A stretch of 13,525 bases of DNA from the NCBI GenBank assembly GCA_003153875.1, contig PMBY01000407.1:3274-16798 (forward strand), read 5' to 3'. Position 1 is the stretch's first letter, and each line of letters begins with the position of its first letter. Positions 1 to 7,262 of this stretch are shown one piece after another. The translations under genes were made by a program, and so were the position numbers. This DNA is from Myxococcales bacterium (GTDB lineage: Bacteria > Myxococcota > Polyangia > Fen-1088). Under the pieces are notes generated by a model that ran no database searches, was not told the origin of the DNA, and worked only from the letters and a program-made list of their open reading frames with translations.

Positions 1-312
1 CAGGACGGGGACGCCAACGCCCTGGCCAAGACTTTCGGCTTCGGCAGCAGCCGGGTCCTGCAAAGGGTTGGCTACCAGTACATGAACGCGCACCTGGGTC
101 TGGATTTAGGCACTCGCCGCTTCGTCTTCTTCCTTCATGGCGGCGTCACCATGCTGCGCGGCCAGATTCACAATCTCGAGGCCTTGATCCCTTCCCCGCC
201 CGCTGGCGACGCAAGCGCCACAGGCACAACCGAAGTGACCGTACGACACGACCCCAACGCCAAAGCCGTGGGACCGTCGCTGAAACTGGGACTGATTGTC
301 TATGTCTGGTGA
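1..312 (+). CDS. C-terminal fragment of a probable outer-membrane beta-barrel protein
   Basis: The reading frame is open from the left edge and ends at the TGA at 310-312, giving 103 residues of an unseen larger protein. The visible part has alternating polar and hydrophobic stretches (around GYQYMNAHLGLDLG and RFVFFLHGGVTMLRGQI), an Asp/Ser/Thr/Pro-rich loop, and a last strand ending SLKLGLIVYVW. A C-terminal strand ending in an aromatic residue is the usual signature of a porin-like outer-membrane barrel. The frame continues upstream of the first Met at 82, so that Met is not taken as the start. The next gene begins 10 bp after the stop, which suggests co-transcription. The barrel assignment is inferred from strand pattern only, and no specific family is recognised. 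Confidence 0.6.
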   Translation, partial: QDGDANALAKTFGFGSSRVLQRVGYQYMNAHLGLDLGTRRFVFFLHGGVTMLRGQIHNLEALIPSPPAGDASATGTTEVTVRHDPNAKAVGPSLKLGLIVYVW

Positions 313-322
313 GGTGATTGAA

Positions 323-844
323 ATGAAACTTCGATTCTTTGTCCCCGTGTTGGCCGCGCTGACTGGCGGCTGTTCACCTTCTTTCGAGGCTGACCTGCCT
401 GATGTCGAAATTGCCCAGCACGGATTGAAGATGACAGGCGTACCCGGAGCAGCGCAGGTCGGCGACTCATCGGTGACCAGCTCATTCACCTTCTCGTCAT
501 CCGCCTGGGCCAAGCGCATGAACTCCGAAATCTTGGTGCGTAAGGTGACAATCACCGCTGGCGACAGCCTCCCCAACCTCGACTTTATCAAGGTCGCACG
601 TGTCACCGCGGCCGCCCCCGCGATCTCGGAAGTCACGACCGATCTCGTGAACTATGAACGGAGCGAAGACGCGCCATCCAGTTCAGCCATCGAGGTCAGC
701 CTGCCGGCACCTATCAACGTAACCAGCCTCTGGTCTGCCAACCAGTTGGTCATCGAGTTGCAAGTGGCGGGACAGTTGCCCGAACAGGACTGGACGGTTG
801 ATCTGGCCCTGAATCTCTCCGGCAGCATCACGTACAAGTTCTAG
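323..844 (+). CDS. Small hypothetical lipoprotein
   Basis: This encodes 173 residues. The start at 323 is chosen because GAGGTG (311-316) sits at proper spacing and the protein then opens with a compact type II signal peptide. That peptide has Lys2 and Arg4, a hydrophobic core, and TGGC with the candidate lipidated Cys at residue 17. An in-frame ATG at 296 would overlap the previous gene and put a charged tail before the signal. The mature part is Ser/Thr-rich with beta-like alternation and has no further Cys. It ends in ITYKF. No domain is recognised. It follows the putative barrel gene by 10 bp, so both may act together in the outer membrane. That pairing is inference. Confidence 0.7.
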   Translation: MKLRFFVPVLAALTGGCSPSFEADLPDVEIAQHGLKMTGVPGAAQVGDSSVTSSFTFSSSAWAKRMNSEILVRKVTITAGDSLPNLDFIKVARVTAAAPAISEVTTDLVNYERSEDAPSSSAIEVSLPAPINVTSLWSANQLVIELQVAGQLPEQDWTVDLALNLSGSITYKF

Positions 845-867
845 CGTGCCCCGTGATAGAAGGCCTT

Positions 868-883
868 TGGCGTTGCAATGGCT
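868..883 (+). promoter_or_regulatory. Weak sigma-54-like promoter candidate
   Basis: GG at 869-870 and GC at 881-882 are separated by exactly 10 bp, as in -24/-12 promoters, and the -24 half reads TGGC. The sequence departs from consensus at the AC after TGGC and at one T before the -12 GC. A transcript would start near 894, leaving a very short leader before the GGAGG of the 911 gene. The gene may instead be read from further upstream. Confidence 0.22.
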
Positions 884-910
884 TGGTGGCACCAAATCTG
901 GAGGATTGAA

Positions 911-3400
911 ATGTCCGTATCGCGCGTTCTTGGCTTGATGGTCGTTTCCGCGTGGCTCGCGGCTGGTTGCAGTTCGACAAAGAAGATCGACGTGGGCGGC
1001 GCGTGCATCCTCAACAGCGACTGCAACGGATCCCTGGTATGCACCTCGGGTCTGTGCCACGTCGCCTGCCGGGCGTCGACCGACTGTTCCGCCGGCCAGA
1101 GTTGCATGAAGACGAGCGACTCGGCTGTCTGTGTGTTGCCCGCCGAGGTCACTTGCTCTGCAACATCATCGTGCAAGAACAGCCTCTCGTGCGCGCCTGA
1201 CCAGCACTGCCGGACCGCCTGCATATCCGCCACGAACTGCACCACCAACCAAGTCTGCGCGAGCAACTTTTGCGCTGACCCGAACGATCCCGATCTCGTG
1301 AACGGCCAGATTCCGCCGACGGCAGCCCCGGATGCAGGAACCTTCGATACTTTGTCGCCTGACTTGCCGGCCGTTTCGCCTGCCGACGCGCCACCAGTGA
1401 CCGGTCCCGAGGCCGGTGTGACCTACGATGCTTCTCTGGATGCCCCTGCTGGTCCGGATGCCCCGGCAGGGCTGCTCGACGCCGAGCCCGACGTCGCGCC
1501 TGACCTTGCTCTGCCTGGACCCGAAGCCGGTCCCGCCTGCACGAGCACCTGCGATGACGGCCTCTTTTGTACGACGGACACCTGCGTCGCTGGAATTTGC
1601 AAGAGCACGTTGAAGTCCGGCTATTGCGTGATCGACAAGGCTTGCTACAGGGACGGCGATACCAAGCCGGGCGATACCTGCCAGGCATGCACTGCCGCCA
1701 CCTCCACCTCGCTCTGGACACCCGAGCCTGAGGGCGCGCTCTGTGGAACCGGGAAGTCCTGTCAGTCACATGTTTGCACCGCCTGCGGCGTCGTTGGCCA
1801 GGCATGCTGTGGCACAGCCACACCGAGAACCTGCGTGGTGGGAGCCGCCTGCAACACCAGCACGAACCAGTGCCAAGTCGACAAAGCCATCGACATTTCA
1901 GGCACCGAGGACACCATCTGCGCGCTTCTCCAGTCAGGCAGCGTGCGCTGCTGGGGAACGAACGGCCCCATGATGGGCGCAGCCACGGGTTCCAACGTGG
2001 CCGCGCCACCCATCGCTGGGCTACAGGATGCGGTCAACATTTCTGTGGGCTATGGTACCGCCTGCGCTGTCCGCGCCACGGGCGCCGTGGTTTGCTGGGG
2101 CAGCGCGCTTACTGGTGGAGCGCTGGTTCCCGGCATCACCAACGCCACGCAGGTATCGGCTGGCCCACACACTTGCGTGCGCACTGCGGACAGCAAGGTT
2201 CTGTGCTGGGGCACCAACAGTTATGGCGAGTTGGGGCTCGGAACTACCAGTACAATCACGACTTCCACTCCACAGGAGATGTCGGGTGTGACCGATGCCC
2301 AGAGCGTCGCGGCCTGTGGTGGTGCGACATGCGTTCTGCGAAAGGCTGGCCAAGTCTCTTGCACCGGCAACGCCCTAGAAAACGGTCAATCCGGCGCCAC
2401 GTCAACGATTACCGACCTGCCGGCCGCTTCCAGCGCCGTTTCGTTGTCATGTTCGGTCGGCGCCTACGATGGTCAGGGTGGCTCCTTCTGGGCGGTCACG
2501 CAGAATGCTACCCTGCTTACCTGGGGATCCGGGCAGGCGTCACCTGGAAACGCGCTGGGCGTGGGACAGGTAGTTTCGGCCACATGGGCCAGAAACTACT
2601 ATTCCGGCGCTTCTTCCTACCTCGCTATTCAAGAGGACAAAACGCTATGGTCAGTGGGGAATAACGGGTCGGGACAACTAGGGGATGGCACATTCACGTC
2701 TGCTACTGCCCACACAAGTCCCAGGCTGATCCACAGTGTTTCGCCAGTGAGTAATGTGGTTGCGGTTGCGGCAGCGTGGGCCACGATTGGTAACGAAGCC
2801 GCATGTTTGCTCCGCACCGACGGAAGTGTGAGCTGTGGTGGCGAGAATGGTGGCTCCCCAGGCACAGCAGTAGGCGATGGACAGCAGTCTCCGCAGGCTC
2901 CTCGCGCCTACTTCGTGCCCGTGGTGGGCATCCTTCCGGTCGCCAGCGAGGACGGCCAGTGCTACGACGGGGTTGACAACGATGGCGACGGCAAGACTGA
3001 CCTCGACGATTCGGACTGCGCGCAAGACCTGGGCTCGGCCACGGGCAATAACGTTGCCACGGTTTCGTTCACCGGCGTCTTTGGCAACTACTTGAAGGAG
3101 AGTTGCAACAACACCGGCTACGGCGGTCCCGAGGCCGTGCTCACCTGGACCGCGCCCAGCGGCGGCTCGTTCCAGTTCGACACCACCGGCAGCTCGTTCG
3201 ATACGGTCCTGGCCGCCTACAAGGGCAACCCGCTAACCAGCGCCGAGCTGGCCTGCAACGACGACGGCCCCACCCTGTTGAACGGCGCCTCTGCCATCCA
3301 AGTCAAGGTGGTCGCCGGCGACAAGCTCACCCTCGTGGTCGACAGCAAAGCCGCCCCAACTGGCCCCGCCTCCTTCACCCTCAACATCACCAAGCAGTGA
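911..3400 (+). CDS. Cys-rich lipoprotein with RCC1-like propeller and C-terminal PPC-like domain
   Basis: The protein has 829 residues. The start at 911 follows GGAGG (900-904) and gives a lipoprotein signal ending LAAGC, with the lipidated Cys at residue 20. The same start and leader occur in the genes at 3450 and 9378. Domain order: family Cys-rich module (about 20-121); Asp/Pro/Ala-rich linker (122-209); second Cys-rich stretch (210-322); RCC1-type repeats (about 330-650) with units such as SGSVRCWGTN and VLCWGTNSYGELGLG; an Asp-rich loop (684-703, DNDGDGKTD) like calcium-binding myxobacterial linkers; and a PPC-like beta domain (about 706-829) with GSSFDTVLAAY and LACNDDG. RCC1 repeats form beta-propellers used for binding, and no catalytic site is seen. 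It is probably an outer-membrane-anchored surface binding protein. The N-terminus is nearly identical to that of the 3450 gene, and the PPC-like domain to the fossil copy at 5436. Confidence 0.88.
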   Translation: MSVSRVLGLMVVSAWLAAGCSSTKKIDVGGACILNSDCNGSLVCTSGLCHVACRASTDCSAGQSCMKTSDSAVCVLPAEVTCSATSSCKNSLSCAPDQHCRTACISATNCTTNQVCASNFCADPNDPDLVNGQIPPTAAPDAGTFDTLSPDLPAVSPADAPPVTGPEAGVTYDASLDAPAGPDAPAGLLDAEPDVAPDLALPGPEAGPACTSTCDDGLFCTTDTCVAGICKSTLKSGYCVIDKACYRDGDTKPGDTCQACTAATSTSLWTPEPEGALCGTGKSCQSHVCTACGVVGQACCGTATPRTCVVGAACNTSTNQCQVDKAIDISGTEDTICALLQSGSVRCWGTNGPMMGAATGSNVAAPPIAGLQDAVNISVGYGTACAVRATGAVVCWGSALTGGALVPGITNATQVSAGPHTCVRTADSKVLCWGTNSYGELGLGTTSTITTSTPQEMSGVTDAQSVAACGGATCVLRKAGQVSCTGNALENGQSGATSTITDLPAASSAVSLSCSVGAYDGQGGSFWAVTQNATLLTWGSGQASPGNALGVGQVVSATWARNYYSGASSYLAIQEDKTLWSVGNNGSGQLGDGTFTSATAHTSPRLIHSVSPVSNVVAVAAAWATIGNEAACLLRTDGSVSCGGENGGSPGTAVGDGQQSPQAPRAYFVPVVGILPVASEDGQCYDGVDNDGDGKTDLDDSDCAQDLGSATGNNVATVSFTGVFGNYLKESCNNTGYGGPEAVLTWTAPSGGSFQFDTTGSSFDTVLAAYKGNPLTSAELACNDDGPTLLNGASAIQVKVVAGDKLTLVVDSKAAPTGPASFTLNITKQ
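1142..1269 (+). repeat. Long near-identical block shared with 3681-3808
   Basis: These 128 nt match 3681-3808 with a single mismatch, C at 1222 against T at 3761. The block sits at the same offset (231 nt) from the start codon in both genes and encodes the end of the Cys-rich N-terminal module. The sequence on either side is more diverged, which suggests recent gene conversion or strong constraint. Confidence 0.9.
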
Positions 3401-3411
3401 CCGGCGGCCTC
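3083..3411 (+). repeat. PPC-domain repeat copy 1, paired with 5436-5770
   Basis: This block, coding for the PPC-like domain plus the 11 nt after the stop (CCGGCGGCCTC), recurs at 5436-5770 with scattered substitutions and small in-frame length differences. Similarity continues through the stop codon, so a gene end was duplicated rather than a domain converging in sequence. Confidence 0.85.
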
Positions 3412-3449
3412 AGCCTTTCTGGACACCAAAGCGAACTTGGAGGATTGAA

Positions 3450-5288
3450 ATGTCCGTATCGCGCGTTCTTGGTTTGATGGTCGTTTCCGCATGGCTCACG
3501 TCCGCGTGCAGTTCGTCCAAGAAGATCGATGTGGGTGGCACGTGCATTCTCAACAGCGACTGCACTGGCTCCTTGGTGTGCACCTCGGGTGTGTGCCACG
3601 TCGCCTGCCACACAACGGCGGATTGCCTCGCTGGGCAGAGTTGCGTGAAGACGAGCGACTCGGTCATCTGCCAGTTGCCTGCCGAGGTCACTTGCTCTGC
3701 AACATCATCGTGCAAGAACAGCCTCTCGTGCGCGCCTGACCAGCACTGCCGGACCGCCTGTATATCCGCCACGAACTGCACCACCAACCAAGTCTGCGCG
3801 AGCAACTTCTGCACTGACCCCAACGATCCCGATCTCGTGAACGGCCAGATACCACCGACGGCAGCCCCGGATGCGGGAACCTTCGATGGGTTGTCGCCTG
3901 ACCTGCCGGTGTCTGCGCCCGCTGACGTGCCACCGGTAGTTGCCGGTCCCGAGGCCGGTGTGACCTACGATGCTTCCTTGGATGCCCCTGCTGGCCCGGA
4001 TGCCCCTGCCCCACTGCTCGACGGCGCCGAGCCTGACGTCGCCGAATCGGCGTCCGGCACGGGCGACGGCGGTTGTCCCGGAGCGTGTACCGGGAACACG
4101 CCGGTGTGCTTGAAAGGCGCTTGCGTCACGTGCAGTCCAAAAGATACGAAGTGCGCGTCGAACACGCCGGCAACGTGCAGCACGATAGGGGCATGGGTGC
4201 CAGACTCAGTGGCATGCACCAACCAGACATGCGTGAATGGGACCTGCCAGGGAGCGTGCGCCCCAGGGCAGATGCAGTGCGCGTCGAGCATGCAGCCGCA
4301 GACGTGCGGCTCGACGGGAACATGGCAGAACGCGACGGCGTGCGCGTCCGGGCAGTGTGTCAGCGGCACCTGCGTGGCGTCGCTGCCGAGCTGCCAGACG
4401 AGCGGTGCGGGTCTTTCCAACTGCGGTGCCAACAGCGAGAGCTGCTGCACGAGCCTGCAGGTGCCGGGCGGTACCTACTACCGGACGTACACGTACGACG
4501 CCGATGGTGGGACCGGCCAGGCGGATCCGGCAACCGTCAGTGGTTTCCGTCTGGACAAGTACCTCGTGACCGTAGGTCGTTTCCGGCAGTTCGTAAACGC
4601 ATGGAAAGCAGGTTGGCTGCCTTCGGGCGGCTCGGGTATCCATACGCACCTCAATGGTGGAAAGGGACTAGCAATCGCCGGAACCGTTGGGGCATATGAG
4701 ACGGGATGGAACCCAATTCTGTGGAACGCATATATCGCGCCGACGGATACGAATCTCTCTTCCTGTGGCAATTCCTCGACATGGACGCCCGCGGCGGGCA
4801 GTCAGGAGAACCTGCCGATTGACTGTGTGAACTGGTACGAGGCATACGCATTCTGCATCTGGGACGGCGGGGTTTTGCCGAGCGAGGCGGAGTGGGAGTT
4901 CGCGGCGGCGGGAGGCAGCGAGCAGCGTGAGTACCCGTGGGGGTCGGCGGATCCGGGTGATGGGTGCCAGTATGCGGTCTTCAATGACTGCTATCAGGGC
5001 GGCCCGGCACCGGTAGGCGCGGCGATGGCGGGAGCCGGGCGATGGGGCCAGCTCGACATGGCGGGCGACACTTGGGAATGGAACCTGGATGCGTACGGAA
5101 CGTACGCCAACGCATGCACAGATTGTGCTCAGGTAGCCCTGCTCAACAACTCCCGGGTGCTCCGGGGGGGGGTCTATTACGGATGGGCGTCGACGATGTT
5201 GCCTCCGTATCGCTATCAAGCCGCCCCGACTAGCCGCATCGACGGCCAGATGGGCAGCTCCGGGTTGCGCTGCGCCCGGATACCATGA
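3450..5288 (+). CDS. Cys-rich lipoprotein with FGE-sulfatase-like domain lacking the catalytic cysteines
   Basis: The protein has 612 residues and starts 49 bp after the previous stop, behind the same GGAGGATTGAA leader. Signal peptide residues 1-19 are followed by lipobox Cys20. The family Cys-rich module (20-121) and acidic linker come next, then two Cys-rich units (about 209-310) of the form C-PG-C-Q-C-G-W-C-GQC. An FGE-sulfatase-like domain follows (about 336-612), with VPGGTYYR, FRLDKYLVTVGRFRQFV, PSEAEWEFAAAGG, DMAGDTWEW, LRGGVYY and GLRCAR. In active formylglycine-generating enzymes the segment after RGG carries two copper-binding cysteines; here these positions are Gly578 and Met583. 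A structural or ligand-binding role is therefore more likely than sulfatase activation. A nine-G run at 5164-5172 encodes the RGG. It is probably surface-exposed. Confidence 0.88.
   Translation: MSVSRVLGLMVVSAWLTSACSSSKKIDVGGTCILNSDCTGSLVCTSGVCHVACHTTADCLAGQSCVKTSDSVICQLPAEVTCSATSSCKNSLSCAPDQHCRTACISATNCTTNQVCASNFCTDPNDPDLVNGQIPPTAAPDAGTFDGLSPDLPVSAPADVPPVVAGPEAGVTYDASLDAPAGPDAPAPLLDGAEPDVAESASGTGDGGCPGACTGNTPVCLKGACVTCSPKDTKCASNTPATCSTIGAWVPDSVACTNQTCVNGTCQGACAPGQMQCASSMQPQTCGSTGTWQNATACASGQCVSGTCVASLPSCQTSGAGLSNCGANSESCCTSLQVPGGTYYRTYTYDADGGTGQADPATVSGFRLDKYLVTVGRFRQFVNAWKAGWLPSGGSGIHTHLNGGKGLAIAGTVGAYETGWNPILWNAYIAPTDTNLSSCGNSSTWTPAAGSQENLPIDCVNWYEAYAFCIWDGGVLPSEAEWEFAAAGGSEQREYPWGSADPGDGCQYAVFNDCYQGGPAPVGAAMAGAGRWGQLDMAGDTWEWNLDAYGTYANACTDCAQVALLNNSRVLRGGVYYGWASTMLPPYRYQAAPTSRIDGQMGSSGLRCARIP
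3681..3808 (+). repeat. Long near-identical block shared with 1142-1269
   Basis: This is the second copy of the 128-nt block, differing from 1142-1269 at one base (3761). It encodes the same segment of the Cys-rich N-terminal module. The third paralogue has the equivalent segment near 9609, but it is clearly diverged at the DNA level. Confidence 0.9.
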
Positions 5289-5370
5289 CCCGAAAGAGCG
5301 GCGAATCACGTCTGATGCAGACTGGATGAAGTGGCTGGCTCGACTAACATTCCAGAACCTTGGGTCCAAA

Positions 5371-5759
5371 TTGGCGGATCGAGATATCAGTATCGCGTGT
5401 TTGGCTCGATCGTTTTTTCGTCGTGGCTGGGGTTCGGCAACTACCTGCAGGAGAGTTGCAACGGTACCACCGGCGGCTGCGGCGGCCCCGAGGCCGTGCT
5501 CACCTGGACCGCGCCCAGCGGCGGCACGTTCCAGTTCGACACCACCGGCAGCTCGTTCGACACGGTCCTAGCCGCATACAAAGGCAACCCGCTGACAGCG
5601 GCCGAGCTCGCCTGTAACGACGACGGCACCGGCCTCACGGGAGGTGCCTCCGCCATCAAGGTCCAGGTCATCACCGGCGACAAGCTCACCCTGGTCGTCG
5701 ACAGCAAAGCCGCCCCAACTGGTCCCGCGTCCTTCACCCTCAACATCACCAAGCAATGA
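5371..5759 (+). pseudogene. Fossil fourth lipoprotein paralogue: decayed leader fused to PPC-like domain
   Basis: From 5371 the DNA aligns with the family leader: GGCGG for GGAGG, GATCGAG for GATTGAA, then ATA (5384-5386) where the paralogues have ATG. Translated from that ATA it reads ISVSRV against MSVSRV. A 2-nt deletion then shifts frame, and the signal core continues as VFGSIVFSSWLG against VLGLMVVSAWLA, with Asn in place of the lipobox Cys. The Cys-rich module, linker and middle domain are missing. The PPC-like domain follows directly (GNYLQESC, GSSFDTVLAAY, LACNDDG) to the TGA at 5757-5759. An ATG at 5331 opens the second frame and would give 142 residues without a convincing signal peptide. 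Expression of that fragment cannot be excluded. Confidence 0.75.
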
Positions 5760-5770
5760 CCGGCGGCCTC
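5436..5770 (+). repeat. PPC-domain repeat copy 2, paired with 3083-3411
   Basis: This is the second copy of the PPC-coding block, including the post-stop CCGGCGGCCTC. Extra codons encode TTGGC near 5466, and several synonymous changes separate it from copy 1. Confidence 0.85.
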
Positions 5771-5774
5771 GGCA

Positions 5775-5822
5775 GGTCGGGCCGCTCCACCTGACGGGGC
5801 ACGCCTCACCCCGACCATTTTG
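5775..5822 (+). terminator. Possible terminator after the lipoprotein array
   Basis: GGTCGGG (5775-5781) can pair with CCCGACC (5810-5816), and ATTTTG follows. A competing short stem, CGGGG with CCCCG, lies inside (5795-5813). The loop is long and the T run is short, so this is a weak candidate for ending the left-hand transcript before the ATPase gene. Confidence 0.3.
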
Positions 5823-5921
5823 TCGCCCATGTTGATTTTGGTCGTGACCCTTTTCTAGTTGCCCTGAGAGATCGCACCCTTGAGTGCCATGACAATTCTT
5901 TGCCCTAGCGGAAAAATATCA

Positions 5922-5930
5922 TGCTAAATT
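5922..5930 (+). promoter_or_regulatory. Candidate extended -10 element for the 5953 ATPase gene
   Basis: TG-C-TAAATT resembles an extended -10 box and lies in the most AT-rich stretch of the gap (5911-5931). A loose -35, TTGCCC, is 19 bp upstream at 5900-5905. Transcription would begin inside the palindrome at 5931-5944. Confidence 0.25.
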
Positions 5931-5944
5931 TCCTCTATAGAGGA
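5931..5944. promoter_or_regulatory. 14-bp perfect palindrome over the ribosome-binding site
   Basis: TCCTCTATAGAGGA is a perfect palindrome. Its right arm overlaps the Shine-Dalgarno AGGAG (5941-5945), seven bases before the ATG at 5953, and its left arm is complementary to it. It could be an operator for a dimeric repressor or a small hairpin masking the ribosome-binding site. The sequence alone does not decide between these. Confidence 0.5.
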
Positions 5945-5952
5945 GAAACAGC

Positions 5953-7128
5953 ATGTCACGTCCGCGACGTCACCAAGCCGCTATCATCGAGGATCTTGGC
6001 AAGAAAATGGTGTTTGTGGGCGGTCCGCGGCAGGTGGGCAAGACCACCATGGCCAAGCAAATCCTAGACGCTTCGGGCGGGGGACTCTACCTCTCCTGGG
6101 ATCGCCGAGCGGATCGGGACACGATCCGGCAGGCGCGCTGGCCAGCGGAGTTGACCGTCGTCGTGCTGGACGAATTGCACAAGTGGCGCGCGTGGAAACG
6201 CTGGCTCAAGGGCGAGTTCGATGCGAACCGCGAGCGGCTGCGCTTTCTGGTCACGGGCAGCGCGCGCATGGACGTCTTTCGTCGCGGCAGCGATTCCCTG
6301 CAGGGGCGCTATCACCACTGGCGCCTGCACCCCTTCACGCTCGGCGAAGTCGAACACCCGGACAGCATGCGCACCCCCGAGCCTGGCCACGAGCTTCCGC
6401 TCGATACGCCGGGATCGCAGGAGACAATCGATGCCCTGATGACCTTCGGGGGATTTCCCGAGCCCTTCCTCGCCGGGTCGGAACGTGTTCTGCGACGCTG
6501 GCACAAGGAGCGCTTGGAGCGTTTCTTTCGCGAGGACGTGCGTGACTTGGAGAGCCTGCGGGATTTCTCATCGCTCGAACTGCTGGCCGACATGATTCCC
6601 GGTCGGGTCGGGTCGCTCCTGTCGCTCAACTCGCTTCGCGAGGATCTCGAGGTAAGCCACACGGCGGTCAGCCACTGGATCGACTTACTCGATCGACTTT
6701 ACTTCGTGTTCCTGGTCCGCCCCTACGCCGCTCGCTCCGTGCGCAGCCTGAAGAAAATGCCCAAGGCCTATCTTTGGGATTCCAGCCTGGTGAACGATCG
6801 CGGGGCTCGCTTCGAGAACCTGGTGGCCTTGCACCTGCTCACCTTATGCCACGGGCTCGAAGATCAGGACGGACACAAGGTTGAATTGCGCTACCTGCGT
6901 GATACCACGGGCCGCGAGGTCGATTTTCTGGTGACCTGGAAAGGCAAGCCGTGGTTCGCCGTGGAGGCGAAGTTGAGTGATCGCGACTTTCAGCCCAGCC
7001 TGGCCTATTTCCGCACACGGCTCGGCATTCCGTTCTGCTATCAGGTCGTGTTGGACGGGACGGCCGACTACCTGAAAGACGGCATCCGCTGCGTGCCCGC
7101 CGCGCGCTTCTTCGCGGCACTTCCGTAG
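5953..7128 (+). CDS. Intact ATP-binding protein, AAA ATPase with DUF4143 C-terminal domain
   Basis: The protein has 391 residues, a normal length for the family. The N-terminal ATPase has Walker A GGPRQVGKTT (23-32), Walker B VVVLDE (69-74) and a sensor-like FLVTGSAR (about 98-104). The middle has the GGFPEPF segment and a winged-helix-like region (SLNSLREDLEVSHTAVSHWI). The C-terminal DUF4143 part carries the PD-(D/E)XK-like residues Asp324 (REVDFLV), Glu338 and Lys340 (VEAK). The start is fixed by AGGAG seven bases upstream. These proteins are common and scattered in bacterial genomes and their cellular role is not established; the nuclease fold is a family prediction. It has its own upstream gap and ends convergent to the truncated homologue at 7263. 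Confidence 0.9.
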   Translation: MSRPRRHQAAIIEDLGKKMVFVGGPRQVGKTTMAKQILDASGGGLYLSWDRRADRDTIRQARWPAELTVVVLDELHKWRAWKRWLKGEFDANRERLRFLVTGSARMDVFRRGSDSLQGRYHHWRLHPFTLGEVEHPDSMRTPEPGHELPLDTPGSQETIDALMTFGGFPEPFLAGSERVLRRWHKERLERFFREDVRDLESLRDFSSLELLADMIPGRVGSLLSLNSLREDLEVSHTAVSHWIDLLDRLYFVFLVRPYAARSVRSLKKMPKAYLWDSSLVNDRGARFENLVALHLLTLCHGLEDQDGHKVELRYLRDTTGREVDFLVTWKGKPWFAVEAKLSDRDFQPSLAYFRTRLGIPFCYQVVLDGTADYLKDGIRCVPAARFFAALP

Positions 7129-7149
7129 ACTCTGGCCAGATGATCGCCG

Positions 7150-7199
7150 TTGCACTTCATGCGCACGCGGTCTGCGGGCTTTGCACATCAAGTGCAATC
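7150..7199. repeat. Left pair of TTGCAC-N5-GTGCAA inverted repeats
   Basis: TTGCAC-ATCAA-GTGCAA (7181-7197) is a perfect 6-bp inverted repeat, and with TC after it forms a 19-bp direct repeat identical to 9118-9136. A degraded copy, TTGCAC-TTCAT-GCGCAC (7150-7166), lies 31 bp upstream centre to centre. The pair sits in the 134-bp gap between two convergent DUF4143 genes. It lacks a T run, so a terminator is unlikely. Confidence 0.8.
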
Positions 7200-7262
7200 G
7201 CAGGTCTGCTGCCGAAGTGTTCCCGGCTAGTCTGGGTCGGACTGATACGAGGGTTGCTCACC

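Noticed and set aside
887..902. TGGCAC at 887 as a second sigma-54 promoter before 911
   Set aside because: The -12 half reads CTGG instead of TTGC, and the transcript would start at or after the start codon.
1149..2009. Long open frame on the minus strand inside the 911 gene
   Set aside because: Its product is dominated by Arg, Ser, Cys and Trp with no recognisable motif. It is a GC-rich antisense shadow of the Cys-rich coding sequence.
7150..7197. Inverted repeats at 7150 and 7181 as a bidirectional terminator between convergent genes
   Set aside because: The stems are only 6 bp with no T run on either strand, and the same motif occurs as a spaced pair at 9085-9134 upstream of a promoter.
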